64,000 nucleotides of DNA from NCBI GenBank assembly GCA_041398745.1, contig JAWKUB010000002.1, positions 1,123,671-1,187,670 on the forward strand, given 5' to 3'. Below are positions 16,167 to 27,600 of the stretch, piece after piece. Made by a program: the position numbers and the translations under genes. How positions within the stretch are numbered: position 1 is the stretch's first letter; every line of letters starts with the position of its first letter. Below the pieces are notes generated by a model. It was given only the letters and a program-made list of their open reading frames with translations, was not told the DNA's origin and made no database searches. Source of the stretch: JACKHO01 sp041398745 (GTDB lineage Bacteria > Planctomycetota > Planctomycetia > Planctomycetales > Planctomycetaceae).

Positions 16167-18320
16167 TTACTCTTCTTCGCCGTCGAAGTCATCATCGTCG
16201 TCGTCGTCATCATCGCTGTCGCTGTCGCTGTTTTGTTCGGCGAGCAGAGCTTTCCGCGAGAGCTTAACGCGGTTTTGATCGTCGACGGCAATCACTTTGA
16301 CTTCAATCATTTCGCCAACGCTGACAACGTCGGAGACTGATTTCACGAAGCCGTCAGAGAGTTCGCTGATGTGCAGCAAACCGTCCTTGCCAGGAGCGAT
16401 TTCGATGAAGGCACCGAAGTCTTTAATGCTGGTCACCTTGCCGTTGTAGACGCGACCGACTTTGATTTCTGCGGTAATCGCTTCAATGCGGGCCAGGCCA
16501 TTCTGGCAGTCTTCGGCGTTCCGGGCAGAAATGGTCACGGTGCCGTCATCGGTAATGTCGACCTGTGTGTTGGTTTCTTCCTGGATGGCACGGATGTGTT
16601 TTCCGCTGGGGCCAATGACCAGACCAATTTTCTCGGGATCGATTTTGATCGAAACAATCCGAGGTGCCAGGGAGGAGAGTTCAGCACGTGGACGACGAAT
16701 GGCTGTCAGCATTCGCTTCAGCAACTCGCGACGAGCATCTTTCGCACGCTCCAGTGTCTTGCGAATGATTTCTTCGCTGATGCCATCGATTTTCAGGTCG
16801 AGCTGAATACCGGTAATTCCCTTCTGAGAACCAGCAACCTTGAAGTCCATGTCGCCGAAGTGGTCTTCGTCGCCCATGATGTCCGTCAGGATGGCGTAGT
16901 CAGAGCCCTCTTTAATGATACCAATCGAAATCCCAGCCACCGGCTGACTAATTGGCACACCGGCTGCCATGAGAGCGAGTGTGGCACTACAAACCGAAGC
17001 CATTGAGCTGCTGCCGTTGGACTCGGTAATGTCAGATATGATTTTAATGGTGTAAGGGAACGCTTCGACCTTAGGCAGGACCGGGGCGACAGATCGCTCG
17101 GCCAGCATGCCGTGGCCAATTTCGCGGCGTCCTGGTCCACGAATGGGACGCACTTCGCCGACCGAGTAGGACGGGAAGTTGTAGTGCAGCATGAAGGACT
17201 TGCTGATTTCTTCCTGCAGTCCATCAACGCGCTGTTGATCGCGAACGCTACCGAGTACCAGCGAAGCCAGCGACTGTGTTTCACCTCGTGTGAACAGAGC
17301 CGATCCGTGAATTCGTGGAATGATGTCGACTTCACAGTCAATTTGCCGCAAGTCGGTCAACCCACGTCCGTCGAGGCGGTGCCCCTCGAGCGTCAGCTTA
17401 CGACAGATTTCCTTGTCGACCGTGTAGAAGGCGTCTTTGAGTTGATCGAGCGTGCGACCATCATCCAAAGCGGTGGTCCCTTCCGGGAAAATCTTCGCGA
17501 TGTAGGCGTCGCGAACTTCTTTGGCGGCTGCAGAACGTTCGTGCTTCTTGGAGTTCTGGCGAGCTTCACGCAGTTGACTGCCAACCTCGTCGCGGACCTG
17601 CTTGACGAATGGGTTTTCCGCAGGCGACTCGAAGGCGAGCTTTTCGACGCCAACTTTCTCGGCCAGTTCTTCCTGTGCCGCACAAATCTTGCGGATTGCT
17701 TCGTGGCCGAACATGAGGGCATCGACCATTTGGTCTTCTGGAATTTGAGCTCCAAAGCCTTCAATCATGAGAATGGAGTCGTGGCTTCCGGCGAGAACCA
17801 AATCAAGCGTGGACTCTGTCATTTGCTGAACGGTTGGGAACAGCACAAATTCGCCATCAATCAAACCAACACGTGCCCCGGCAATCGGGCCCTGAAACGG
17901 AAGATTCGAAACGCTCAGGGCAGCACTGGCACCGTTGATGGCCCACACGTCTGGGTCGTTTTCTTCATCGTACGACATGACGTTGATTTGGATTTGCACC
18001 TCATCTTTGTATCCCTTGGGGAACAGCGGTCGAATGGGGCGGTCGGTCAGACGAGCGGTGAGAATTTCGCGGTCGGTCGGACGACCTTCACGCTTGAGAA
18101 ACCCGCCCGGGAACTTCCCGGCGGCAGCCATGCGCTCACGGTAATCAACGGTAAGCGGGAAGAAATCAATCCCGGGGCGACCGGGGCCACCTTGAGCGGC
18201 AATAAGGAGGCTGGTTTCGCCATACTGCAGGATGATGGCTCCGCTCGCCTGCTTGGCGATTTGGCCGGTGGTAAGGGAGAGTGTCCGGCCGGCAATTTTC
18301 TTTTCTACTGTTACTTTCAC
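16167..18320 (-). CDS. pnp: Polyribonucleotide nucleotidyltransferase
   Basis: 717 residues from a GTG at 18320 with AGGA upstream. Two RNase PH-like domains are separated by a helical linker: first with QYGETSLLIAAQGG and GFLKREGRPTDREIL, second with FTRGETQSLA, GPGRREIGHG, and the catalytic aspartates in LTDIMGDEDHFGDMDFKVAG. They are followed by a KH domain (GLVIGPSGKHIRAIQEET) and an S1 domain (VTSIKDFGAFIEIAPGKDGLLH). The enzyme degrades RNA 3'-to-5' by phosphorolysis and can add tails. The tail is unusual: after LLAEQNSD comes a nearly pure Asp/Ser/Glu stretch of about 20 residues encoded by GAC/GAT triplets. The gene follows rpsO in the classic rpsO-pnp order with a roughly 290-bp gap containing a hairpin. 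Confidence 0.97.
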   Translation of the reverse strand: MKVTVEKKIAGRTLSLTTGQIAKQASGAIILQYGETSLLIAAQGGPGRPGIDFFPLTVDYRERMAAAGKFPGGFLKREGRPTDREILTARLTDRPIRPLFPKGYKDEVQIQINVMSYDEENDPDVWAINGASAALSVSNLPFQGPIAGARVGLIDGEFVLFPTVQQMTESTLDLVLAGSHDSILMIEGFGAQIPEDQMVDALMFGHEAIRKICAAQEELAEKVGVEKLAFESPAENPFVKQVRDEVGSQLREARQNSKKHERSAAAKEVRDAYIAKIFPEGTTALDDGRTLDQLKDAFYTVDKEICRKLTLEGHRLDGRGLTDLRQIDCEVDIIPRIHGSALFTRGETQSLASLVLGSVRDQQRVDGLQEEISKSFMLHYNFPSYSVGEVRPIRGPGRREIGHGMLAERSVAPVLPKVEAFPYTIKIISDITESNGSSSMASVCSATLALMAAGVPISQPVAGISIGIIKEGSDYAILTDIMGDEDHFGDMDFKVAGSQKGITGIQLDLKIDGISEEIIRKTLERAKDARRELLKRMLTAIRRPRAELSSLAPRIVSIKIDPEKIGLVIGPSGKHIRAIQEETNTQVDITDDGTVTISARNAEDCQNGLARIEAITAEIKVGRVYNGKVTSIKDFGAFIEIAPGKDGLLHISELSDGFVKSVSDVVSVGEMIEVKVIAVDDQNRVKLSRKALLAEQNSDSDSDDDDDDDDDFDGEEE

Positions 18321-18555
18321 GATTCTTGTTTTCCTGTTTTTCTACGACTTGATTTTGACTGACAGCTGTCGCGGTTGCGGCCTCAAGTAAACATGGCCAG
18401 AGAATTCGACAGCACTGAATTCATGAGCGAGTGCTCAATAGACTGAGAAGCGGACATGACCCACTGCAGGTCAGTTGAATCCGCAGAGCTAACTCCCTGC
18501 AAACGAGGCAGGGACGACATCACTGAAAGAGAGACACAAGTAGTGGCCTAATGCA

Positions 18556-18588
18556 CGAAAACCCTGTTACAGAAATCTGCAACAGGGT
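18556..18588 (-). terminator. Hairpin after rpsO (terminator or processing site)
   Basis: ACCCTGTT (18561-18568) pairs with AACAGGGT (18581-18588), extended by CAG/CTG inside, followed on the minus strand by TTTCG. The T-tract is short, so it may be a leaky terminator or an RNase processing site between rpsO and pnp, as in enteric bacteria. Confidence 0.65.
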
Positions 18589-18614
18589 GTGTTCATACTG
18601 CCATCCAAGTTTGA

Positions 18615-18884
18615 CTACTTGCGGATTCCCAAGCGGGTGATCAAATCAACATACCGGGAAGCGTCTTTGCTGCGGACGTAGTCCAGCAGACGCCGACGTT
18701 GGCTGACCATGGCCAGCAAGCCACGACGACCCGCATGGTCCTTGTCATGACCACGAAGGTGATCCGTCAACGTATTAATACGTTCGGTCAGTACGGCAAT
18801 TTGCACATCTGGAGACCCAGTGTCTCCGTCTGCCCTTTGGAACTCTTTAATCAGTTCAGACTTACGTTCTTTTGTGATTGACAT
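18615..18884 (-). CDS. rpsO: Small ribosomal subunit protein uS15
   Basis: 89 residues, standard length. The family landmarks are MSITKERKSELIKEF, DTGSPDVQIAVLTERI, LTDHLRGHDKDHAGRRGLL and SQRRRLLDYV. It binds 16S rRNA helix 22 early in 30S assembly. I start it at the ATG at 18884, preceded by GGAG 7 nt upstream; a 5-residue longer form is possible but not needed. It is followed by pnp. Confidence 0.97.
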   Translation of the reverse strand: MSITKERKSELIKEFQRADGDTGSPDVQIAVLTERINTLTDHLRGHDKDHAGRRGLLAMVSQRRRLLDYVRSKDASRYVDLITRLGIRK

Positions 18885-19393
18885 TCTTGACTCCAACAAC
18901 CCGGCCCCCCGACGGGCTATGCTTCACAAACGGGGGCACTCCGTCCATTATTCGTGTACTCAGCGTAAGCCGCACACTATAGCGATTTCGATTCCCTCGG
19001 CAATCGACTCGGACTGGGAATCGCAAAGAGAGGGAAACCTTTTCATTCGCAGCCGCCCCTTCAGCATCAATCTCTCGCGTCGGCACAACAATGAACATTC
19101 GGCAGTACCACTTCGAGGACTGCCATATTCCACCCGAGCTTCGGAGTCTGCCACATTGACAGATTTTGCAACTCCGACTCCACATTTTCACCGAAGGCGA
19201 TTCGGCAAGCTCCCGCGAAAGCAACGCAACCTATTCCTCTGAAACACCTTGCAAATGACCAACCAACCTTGGCACGGCATTTGTTACTGGGGATGGTCGC
19301 CGGACTTCGGGACAGATGCGCCCGGCCGGTTGGTGTTGGTAACGCATCTGTTTTGTTGACAGCAAGCAACTTCCCGGTGAGGAGTGCATTTCG
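18885..19393. promoter_or_regulatory. Divergent rpsO / groS intergenic region
   Basis: 509 bp between divergent rpsO and groS, which must carry both promoters. I looked for a CIRCE element (TTAGCACTC inverted repeat) ahead of groS and did not find one, so HrcA control is not indicated. No convincing small gene, RNA or repeat was seen. Confidence 0.4.
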
Positions 19394-19711
19394 ATGGCAA
19401 AAAAGGCCAGCAAGAAAAGTGGTGGAACTCGTATTGTTCCACTCGGTGACAAGGTTGTGATTAAACGGCAGGAAGCCGAAGCGACGACAGCAGGGGGAAT
19501 CGTCCTGCCAGATTCGGCTCAAGACAAGCCGCAGCGCGGTGAAGTCGTTGCCGTGGGTGATGGACACGTCAAGAGCGACGGAACCCGTGCCGCTCTGACC
19601 GTTAAAGAAGGTGATCGCGTCATCTTCAGCTCATACGCCGGTGATGAAATCAAAGTCGGTGACGAAGAGTATCTCCTCCTCCGCGAAGGCGACATTCTCG
19701 CAACCTACTAG
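19394..19711 (+). CDS. groS: Co-chaperonin GroES
   Basis: 105 residues. A short lysine-rich N-terminal extension (MAKKASKKSG) precedes the GroES core: RIVPLGDKVVIKRQEAE, the mobile-loop region TTAGGIVLPDSAQDKPQ, and the C-terminal DEEYLLLREGDILA. It caps GroEL during folding. GAGGAG lies 9 nt upstream of the ATG. It precedes groL by 114 bp. Confidence 0.97.
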   Translation: MAKKASKKSGGTRIVPLGDKVVIKRQEAEATTAGGIVLPDSAQDKPQRGEVVAVGDGHVKSDGTRAALTVKEGDRVIFSSYAGDEIKVGDEEYLLLREGDILATY

Positions 19712-19825
19712 GATCTCTTGCAGGTAGTCACCGCGACACAACCTGTAATTCCCTTTTGAAATCAAACATGCCGGAAAATGCCAATCGGCGAGAACCGGCG
19801 AAACACTCCAGAGGAGTATTGACTC

Positions 19826-21436
<1,611 letters not shown>

Positions 21437-21463
21437 GAGTCGCCCGTCAATTTGACTTGATCT

Positions 21464-21500
21464 GGGAGGTCACAGCGAAAGTTGTGGCCTCCCTTTTTTT
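21464..21500 (+). terminator. Intrinsic terminator after groL
   Basis: GGGAGGTCACA (21464-21474) pairs with TGTGGCCTCCC (21483-21493, one G-U pair), followed by seven T. It lies 27 bp after the groL stop. Confidence 0.93.
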
Positions 21501-21985
21501 AGGTTCGCTACTTGCATCCGAATACACACCACGAACAGCATCGGGGACTCGTCACCGTTTTCCTGGGTTCTGACACCTTCCATGCTTAGACCAAGCGGCG
21601 AGCCCTACCGGTCATCTCATAACGTGGTGGCAAAGACATTCCTGTCTGTGCTCTTTCCTGAATGTGAATCGCGGTCAGCGAGGTTTTCGATAGCCACTTA
21701 GCATCTCTAGCCGATCCACGCAGATGTGGTGGACGAGACAGGCATGGCTCAGATACTGCATGAGCGTCGACTGCTCCCAGCGAGACATTTTGGAACTGCG
21801 CGACTTGCACAATCGGAAAATGCGGTCCTGATTGTCTTCCGCCGCACGTGCCGCGAATGTGGGCAGAAATGCGCGTTCCGTTAGCGGTGATTGTCTCGCC
21901 GGGCGGAAATGGCTCGAATGTTCTGGTACCATGAGGTTTGGGTGCGGAAGTTGCAGTAGCAGAAACTCAGTTCAACTGGTGCTCC
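21501..21985. other. Intergenic region before the ATP-grasp gene
   Basis: 485 bp with short overlapping frames on both strands, none with a ribosome site, motif or credible composition. I see no RNA gene or repeat. It presumably carries the promoter of the ATP-grasp / transglutaminase cluster. Confidence 0.35.
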
Positions 21986-23470
21986 ATGAATTCGACTGAC
22001 TTTTCCGACTACGACGTTGGCGCATTCTTCGATGAATTGTTTGCAAGCGGCGCGCAGCCCCGGGCTGCAGCACAGGCAGTCGTCGACTTTATCAATGACC
22101 TTGCGCCCGGCGAGTACAAGCGTCGCCAGGAAGCGGTTGACCAGGCCCTGTTAAAGCTGGGCATCACATTCACCGTCTACGGCGACGAGCAGGGAACGGA
22201 GAAAATCTTCCCTTTTGACTGCATTCCCCGCATCGTGGACACTTTCGAATGGTCGCACATCGAGGCGGGTCTGCGTCAGCGCATTACCGCGCTGAATGCA
22301 TTTATCAATGACGTTTACGGCCCACAGGAAATCCTGAAAGACGGGATCATCCCGCGTGAATTGGTCACCGGCGCGAAGTCGTATCGCAAAGTCTGTGAGG
22401 GACTAAAGCCTCCGCGTGGAATTTGGTGCCACATCACAGGGACGGATTTGATTCGTCACTCGGACGGCGGAATCTACGTCCTGGAGGACAACTTGCGGTG
22501 TCCCTCAGGTGTCTCGTACGTGCTGCAAAACCGCCTGCTGATGCGGAGGACCTTCCCGAAAATGATTTCTGCAGTCGGCGTTCGACCGGTGGACGACTAC
22601 CCGCTGCACCTCTATTCGACTTTGCGATTCCTGGCCCCTGATGACGTCGTTGATCCCACTGTCGTGGTGCTGACGCCCGGAATTTACAATTCGGCGTACT
22701 ACGAACATTCATTCCTCGCCCAGCAAATGGGCGTCGAACTTGTCGAAGGTCGCGACCTGGTAGTGCGCGATGGATTCGTCTACATGCGCACGACGGACGG
22801 ATTCGAGAAGGTAGACGTCATTTATCGCCGCATCGACGACGATTTCCTGGACCCGGAAGCTTTCCGGTCCGACTCCATGCTGGGCGTGCCCGGCCTGTTG
22901 GATGTGTATCGCAGAGGGAATGTCGCTCTGGCCAACGCGCCCGGCACGGGAATCGCGGATGACAAGGTGATTTACGCCTTTGTGCCGCAAATGATTAAGT
23001 ACTACCTCGGCACTGAACCCATTCTGCCGAACGTCGACACATATGTTTGCGAAGTTGAAGAACAGCGGAAGTATGTGCTCGCGAACCTCGACAAACTGGT
23101 GGTCAAAGCAGCCAACGAGGCAGGGGGGTATGGCATGCTCATTGGGCCCCATGCCACTCAGGAAGAGCGGAACAAATTCGCTGAGTTGATTAAGGCCGAT
23201 CCTCGAAATTACATCGCACAACCGACGCTGTCGCTTTCCCGTGTTCCGACGCTCACGGGAGATCACTTTGAGGGACGGCATGTCGATTTGCGGCCGTACA
23301 TTCTGTATGGCAAAGACGTGTGGGTACTTCCCGGAGGACTGACACGGGTAGCGCTGCGTAAGGGTTCACTGGTCGTGAATTCGTCGCAAGGAGGCGGAAG
23401 CAAAGACACCTGGGTTTTGGCTCGAGAATTCGATTCCGTCACGTCGACTGACGAAACTCTATATACTTAA
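21986..23470 (+). CDS. Circularly permuted ATP-grasp protein (DUF404/DUF407 type)
   Basis: About 494 residues from the ATG at 21986 (MNSTDFSDYDVGAFFDEL); a TTG 48 nt upstream is a less likely start. The motifs are those of the permuted type-2 ATP-grasp family: FPFDCIPRIV, INDVYGPQEILKDG, GTDLIRHSDGGIYVLEDNLR with RCPSGVSYVLQNR, NAPGTGIADDK, LDKLVVKAANEAGGYGM and LRPYILYGKDVWVLPGGLTRVAL. ATP-grasp enzymes form amide bonds through acyl-phosphate intermediates. This family is predicted to ligate small molecules or peptides and habitually travels with alpha-E proteins and transglutaminases, as here. The true substrate is unknown. The alpha-E gene starts 11 bp downstream. Confidence 0.9.
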   Translation: MNSTDFSDYDVGAFFDELFASGAQPRAAAQAVVDFINDLAPGEYKRRQEAVDQALLKLGITFTVYGDEQGTEKIFPFDCIPRIVDTFEWSHIEAGLRQRITALNAFINDVYGPQEILKDGIIPRELVTGAKSYRKVCEGLKPPRGIWCHITGTDLIRHSDGGIYVLEDNLRCPSGVSYVLQNRLLMRRTFPKMISAVGVRPVDDYPLHLYSTLRFLAPDDVVDPTVVVLTPGIYNSAYYEHSFLAQQMGVELVEGRDLVVRDGFVYMRTTDGFEKVDVIYRRIDDDFLDPEAFRSDSMLGVPGLLDVYRRGNVALANAPGTGIADDKVIYAFVPQMIKYYLGTEPILPNVDTYVCEVEEQRKYVLANLDKLVVKAANEAGGYGMLIGPHATQEERNKFAELIKADPRNYIAQPTLSLSRVPTLTGDHFEGRHVDLRPYILYGKDVWVLPGGLTRVALRKGSLVVNSSQGGGSKDTWVLAREFDSVTSTDETLYT

Positions 23471-23481
23471 GAGGTGGCAAA

Positions 23482-24558
23482 ATGATGCCCGAATCTCGTC
23501 TCGCACAGCCTGAGCCATTCGAGTTCGACTCAGAGTCTCAGGCTGGATTTTCGCCTCACAGCTTTACCATGCTCAGTCGCGTCGCCGAGTCAATTTACTG
23601 GATGGCACGTTATGTCGAACGGGCCGAGAACATTGCGCGATTCATTGACGTGAACATTACGTTTACGCTGGATGCGGGCGACAATGATTTCGGTCAATGG
23701 GAACCTCTCATCCAAATCACCGGCGACGAAGAGTACTACGACGAGCACTACACAACGCACGACCATTTGTCGGTAATTCAGTTTCTCGCATTCGATTCCA
23801 AGTACGTCAACTCGCTCATTTCCTCGCTCAACATGGCGAGGGAGAACGCTCGGACAGTACGCGAGGCAATTCCCTCTGAGGTATGGGAGCAACTGAACGA
23901 GTTGTACCACTTCGTGCGCGGGACGAAGGCTTCCGGCGCTACTCTCGAAGGTCTCGCGGAGTTTTTCCAAAAGGTTAAACAGCACAGCCACCTTTATTCG
24001 GGACTGCTCGATGCCACCATGTCGCGCGGTGATGGCTGGCACTTTGCCAACATGGGCCGCATGATGGAACGTGCCGACAAAACGAGTCGTCTGCTCGACG
24101 TGAAATACTACACGCTGCTGCCCAAAGTTTCCGACGTGAACACCACCATTGACGACTTGCAGTGGTCGGCGTTGCTGCGGTCGGTGAGTGGGTTTGAAAT
24201 GTACCGCAAACGGTTCCATGCCATTACGGTGCAGCGCGTCGCCGAATTCCTCGTGCGTGACCCTGTCTTTCCCCGGTCGTGTCGCTTCTGCCTCGGACAG
24301 GCCTTGGAGTCGTTACGGGCCATCATTGAGAATGGCCAGGCACGCGAGACAAATTCCGCACTTGAGAAGCTGACTGCTCTCAAAATTCATCTGGATGAAC
24401 TGGACATGCGGACCACCATCGATTGTGGGATGCATGAATTCATCGACGACTTTCAGTTGCGGCTCAACGAAGTTGGAGCCGCCATTTTCGAGACCTACTT
24501 TGACCGTGCGCAACTCGACCTCATCCCTCTGGTTTCGGGACAGTCGCAGTCTCAGTAG
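23482..24558 (+). CDS. Alpha-E domain protein (DUF403)
   Basis: 358 residues, mostly helical, with the alpha-E signature MLSRVAESIYWMARYVERAENIARFIDVN, followed by LNMARENARTVREAIPSEVWEQLNELY, GWHFANMGRMMERADKTSRLLDVKYY and PVFPRSCRFCLGQALESL. The N-terminal extension of about 28 residues is acidic. AGAGGTGG lies at good distance from the ATG at 23482. The domain is found only beside or fused to permuted ATP-grasp proteins and is thought to assist them; its biochemistry is not known. It starts 11 bp after the ATP-grasp gene, so the two are one unit. Confidence 0.9.
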   Translation: MMPESRLAQPEPFEFDSESQAGFSPHSFTMLSRVAESIYWMARYVERAENIARFIDVNITFTLDAGDNDFGQWEPLIQITGDEEYYDEHYTTHDHLSVIQFLAFDSKYVNSLISSLNMARENARTVREAIPSEVWEQLNELYHFVRGTKASGATLEGLAEFFQKVKQHSHLYSGLLDATMSRGDGWHFANMGRMMERADKTSRLLDVKYYTLLPKVSDVNTTIDDLQWSALLRSVSGFEMYRKRFHAITVQRVAEFLVRDPVFPRSCRFCLGQALESLRAIIENGQARETNSALEKLTALKIHLDELDMRTTIDCGMHEFIDDFQLRLNEVGAAIFETYFDRAQLDLIPLVSGQSQSQ

Positions 24559-24679
24559 AACGGGAAGATATGACGAAGAGTGGTTTCCTCCCCCCGGTTT
24601 CCTGAGGGTTTTCGCTGATGGCCGCGCGACAGTTTGCGAACATCAATTCAAAAAGTGCTCTAGTTGAGTTCGGTGATTT

Positions 24680-27600
24680 ATGTCGATACGAGTTGGCCTG
24701 CGTCACGTAACCGAGTATCGGTACGACCGGCTAGTAAATTTGGGACCGCAAATTGTACGTTTGCGACCAGCACCGCATTGCCGGACGCCCATTCGCAGCT
24801 ATTCGCTCGAAATCGACCCGAAGCAACACTTCATTAACTGGCAGCAGGATCCTCACGGAAATTTCCAGGCCCGGCTGGTTTTCGATGAACCGACAGATGT
24901 ATTCCGCATTGGGGTCGACTTGGTTGCCGATCTCACCGTCATCAATCCATTCGATTTCTTTATCGAAGAAGGAGCCGAAGAGTTTCCCTTCGAGTATGAC
25001 CCTGAGCTGAAAAAGACACTGCAGCCATTTCTGGAATGCCTTCCGCCTACCCCGCTGTACAAGAGCTATTTGCGAAGTATCGATCTCTCGCCGCGGCGTT
25101 GTGTCGACTTTATCGTTGATGTGAATCAACGACTGCAGCGCGATATCAGCTATGTCATTCGACTCGAACCAGGAGTGCAGACACCGGAAGAAACCCTGGA
25201 TCGAGGGAAGGGCTCCTGCCGCGATTCGGCATGGCTCGCTGTGCAGCTTCTTCGTTCGGTCGGGCTCGCGGCCCGATTCGTTTCCGGCTACCTCATTCAA
25301 CTTGTTCCCGATCAGAAACCACTCGAAGGTCCAGAAGGACCAGCAAGCGACTTTACCGATCTCCACGCCTGGGCCGAGGTGTTTATTCCGGGCGCCGGCT
25401 GGATTGGACTCGATCCCACCTCCGGTTTGTTAACAGGTGAGGGCCACATCCCGCTGGCGGCAACGCCGTTTCCCCAATCGGCAGCTCCCATTTCTGGAGC
25501 AGTTGATGAGAGTGAGGTGGAATTTGGCTTCGACATGGAAGTCACGCGGATGCACGAAGATCCGCGTGTTACCAAACCGTATACTGAAACGCAGTGGACA
25601 CAAATCGACACACTCGGGCACAAAGTCGACGATTGGCTCAAGTCGAATGACGTGCGGCTGACCATGGGCGGCGAGCCGACATTTGTTTCCATTGACGACA
25701 TGGAGTCGCCAGAGTGGAACACCGCCGCCGTCGGCACGCACAAGCAACAACTCTCCGACCGCCTCCTTCGACGACTGAGAAACAAGTTTGCACCTGGGGG
25801 GTTGTTGCACTTCGGCCAGGGGAAATGGTATCCCGGTGAACCTTTGCCACGCTGGGCTTACACCTGCATGTGGCGCGTTGATGGAGAGCCGGTTTGGGGT
25901 GATCCAGATCTGCTCGCCGATATTGGCGCACCGGGCACGCTGGATCATGAAGATGCTTTGGATTTCCTTGGCGAATTCACCGAGCGCCTCGGCGTCAGCA
26001 CCAAGTGGATTCGACCAGCACATGAAGACATATGGCACATCATCGAGCAGGAACAGAAACTTCCGGTCGACGTGGACCCACGCGACTTCTCGCTCGAAGA
26101 TCCGCGACAGCGACAGGAACTCGCGCGGCTCATTGAACGCGGCGGCAAACTGACGCCGTCGGGTTACGTGCTTCCGCTAACCAAAGCATGGTGGCAGGCA
26201 AAGGCCGGTTGGGTTTCTGGGCCCTGGAAATTCCGCAGCGAGAGGTTGTTTCTCATTCCGGGAGATAGCCCGATTGGCCTGCGATTGCCCATCGATTCGC
26301 TTCCAACGACGAGTATCGATTCCCGCACAATTTATTCAATCGACCCTTTCGACGGACGTGTCCCACTTCCCGGATATGCCGAAATCCGTCGTGCCGCTCG
26401 AGCTCTGCACCTGCAAAGCCCCGACGAAGTGTCCATTACGGACCAAACACGGCGCCGGCGTCCTCTTATTAACGACGAACCTGCCCCGGCCGACCTGGCT
26501 TCGCTAGGCGTCGTTTCGACAGCGTTGTGTATCGAACCGCGTGATGGTCACCTGCACGTCTTTCTGCCGCCTGTCGGTCGATTGGAAGATTATCTGGAAC
26601 TGGTCAGTGCCGCAGAGCAAACTGCTGAGTCACTCGACATGCCTGTTGTGCTCGAAGGGTACTTGCCACCTCACGATCCTCGCCTGAACATGATGAAAGT
26701 CACGCCCGACCCGGGTGTGATTGAAGTCAACATTCATCCCGCTCACGACTGGGATGAACTGGAAGCAACGACCCGCGGAATCTACGAAGAGGCGCGGCAA
26801 TCGCGGCTCGGCACGGAGAAGTTCCAGCTCGATGGACGCCACACCGGCACGGGTGGTGGCAATCATATTGTCATGGGTGGGGCAACGCCGGGGGACAGTC
26901 CATTTCTGCGGCGACCACACGTGTTGCGCAGTCTTATTGCCTACTGGAACAATCATCCGTCGCTATCGTACGTCTTTTCCGGCATTTTCGTGGGACCAAC
27001 CAGTCAGGCGCCACGAGTTGATGAAGGTCGAAAGGATGCTTTGTACGAACTGGAAATTGCATTCAAGCAAATTCCAGATTTCGGCAACTTGCCATTCTGG
27101 ATTGTCGACCGGGTGTTCCGCAATTTGCTGATCGACCTCACGGGGAACACACACCGCGCGGAGATTTGCATCGACAAACTCTATTCGCCCGACCATGCAA
27201 CCGGACGACTGGGGCTCGTGGAGCTTCGTGGTTTCGAAATGCCACCGCACCCGGAAATGAGCCTGACTCAGCAGTTGCTGGTTCGCGCACTCATGGCGAT
27301 GTTCTGGAAACAGCCGTACAAGCAGCCGCTCATTCACTGGGGGACAGCCATCCATGACCGGTTCATGCTCCCACATTACCTCGACGAGGATTTGAAATGC
27401 GTGCTGCGGGAGTTGTCCGAGTTTGGATTCCAATTCGATCCCGCCTGGTTTGCACCGCATTTTGAATTCCGGTTCCCGCCAATAGGGACGGTCAAGTACG
27501 ACGGTATTGAAGTGGAACTGCGTCAAGCAATTGAGCCGTGGTACGTTTTGGGGGAAGAACCCGGTGGTGGTGGCACGGCCCGCTATGTCGACTCGTCCGT

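Noticed and set aside
17112..18362. Long open frame (416 codons) on the plus strand opposite pnp
   Set aside because: It is antisense to a well-supported pnp gene, has no ribosome site and no recognisable domain. Long antisense frames are common opposite GC-rich conserved genes.
19240..19393. CIRCE operator ahead of groS
   Set aside because: No TTAGCACTC / GAGTGCTAA inverted repeat could be found. An isolated GAGTGC next to the ribosome site has no partner.
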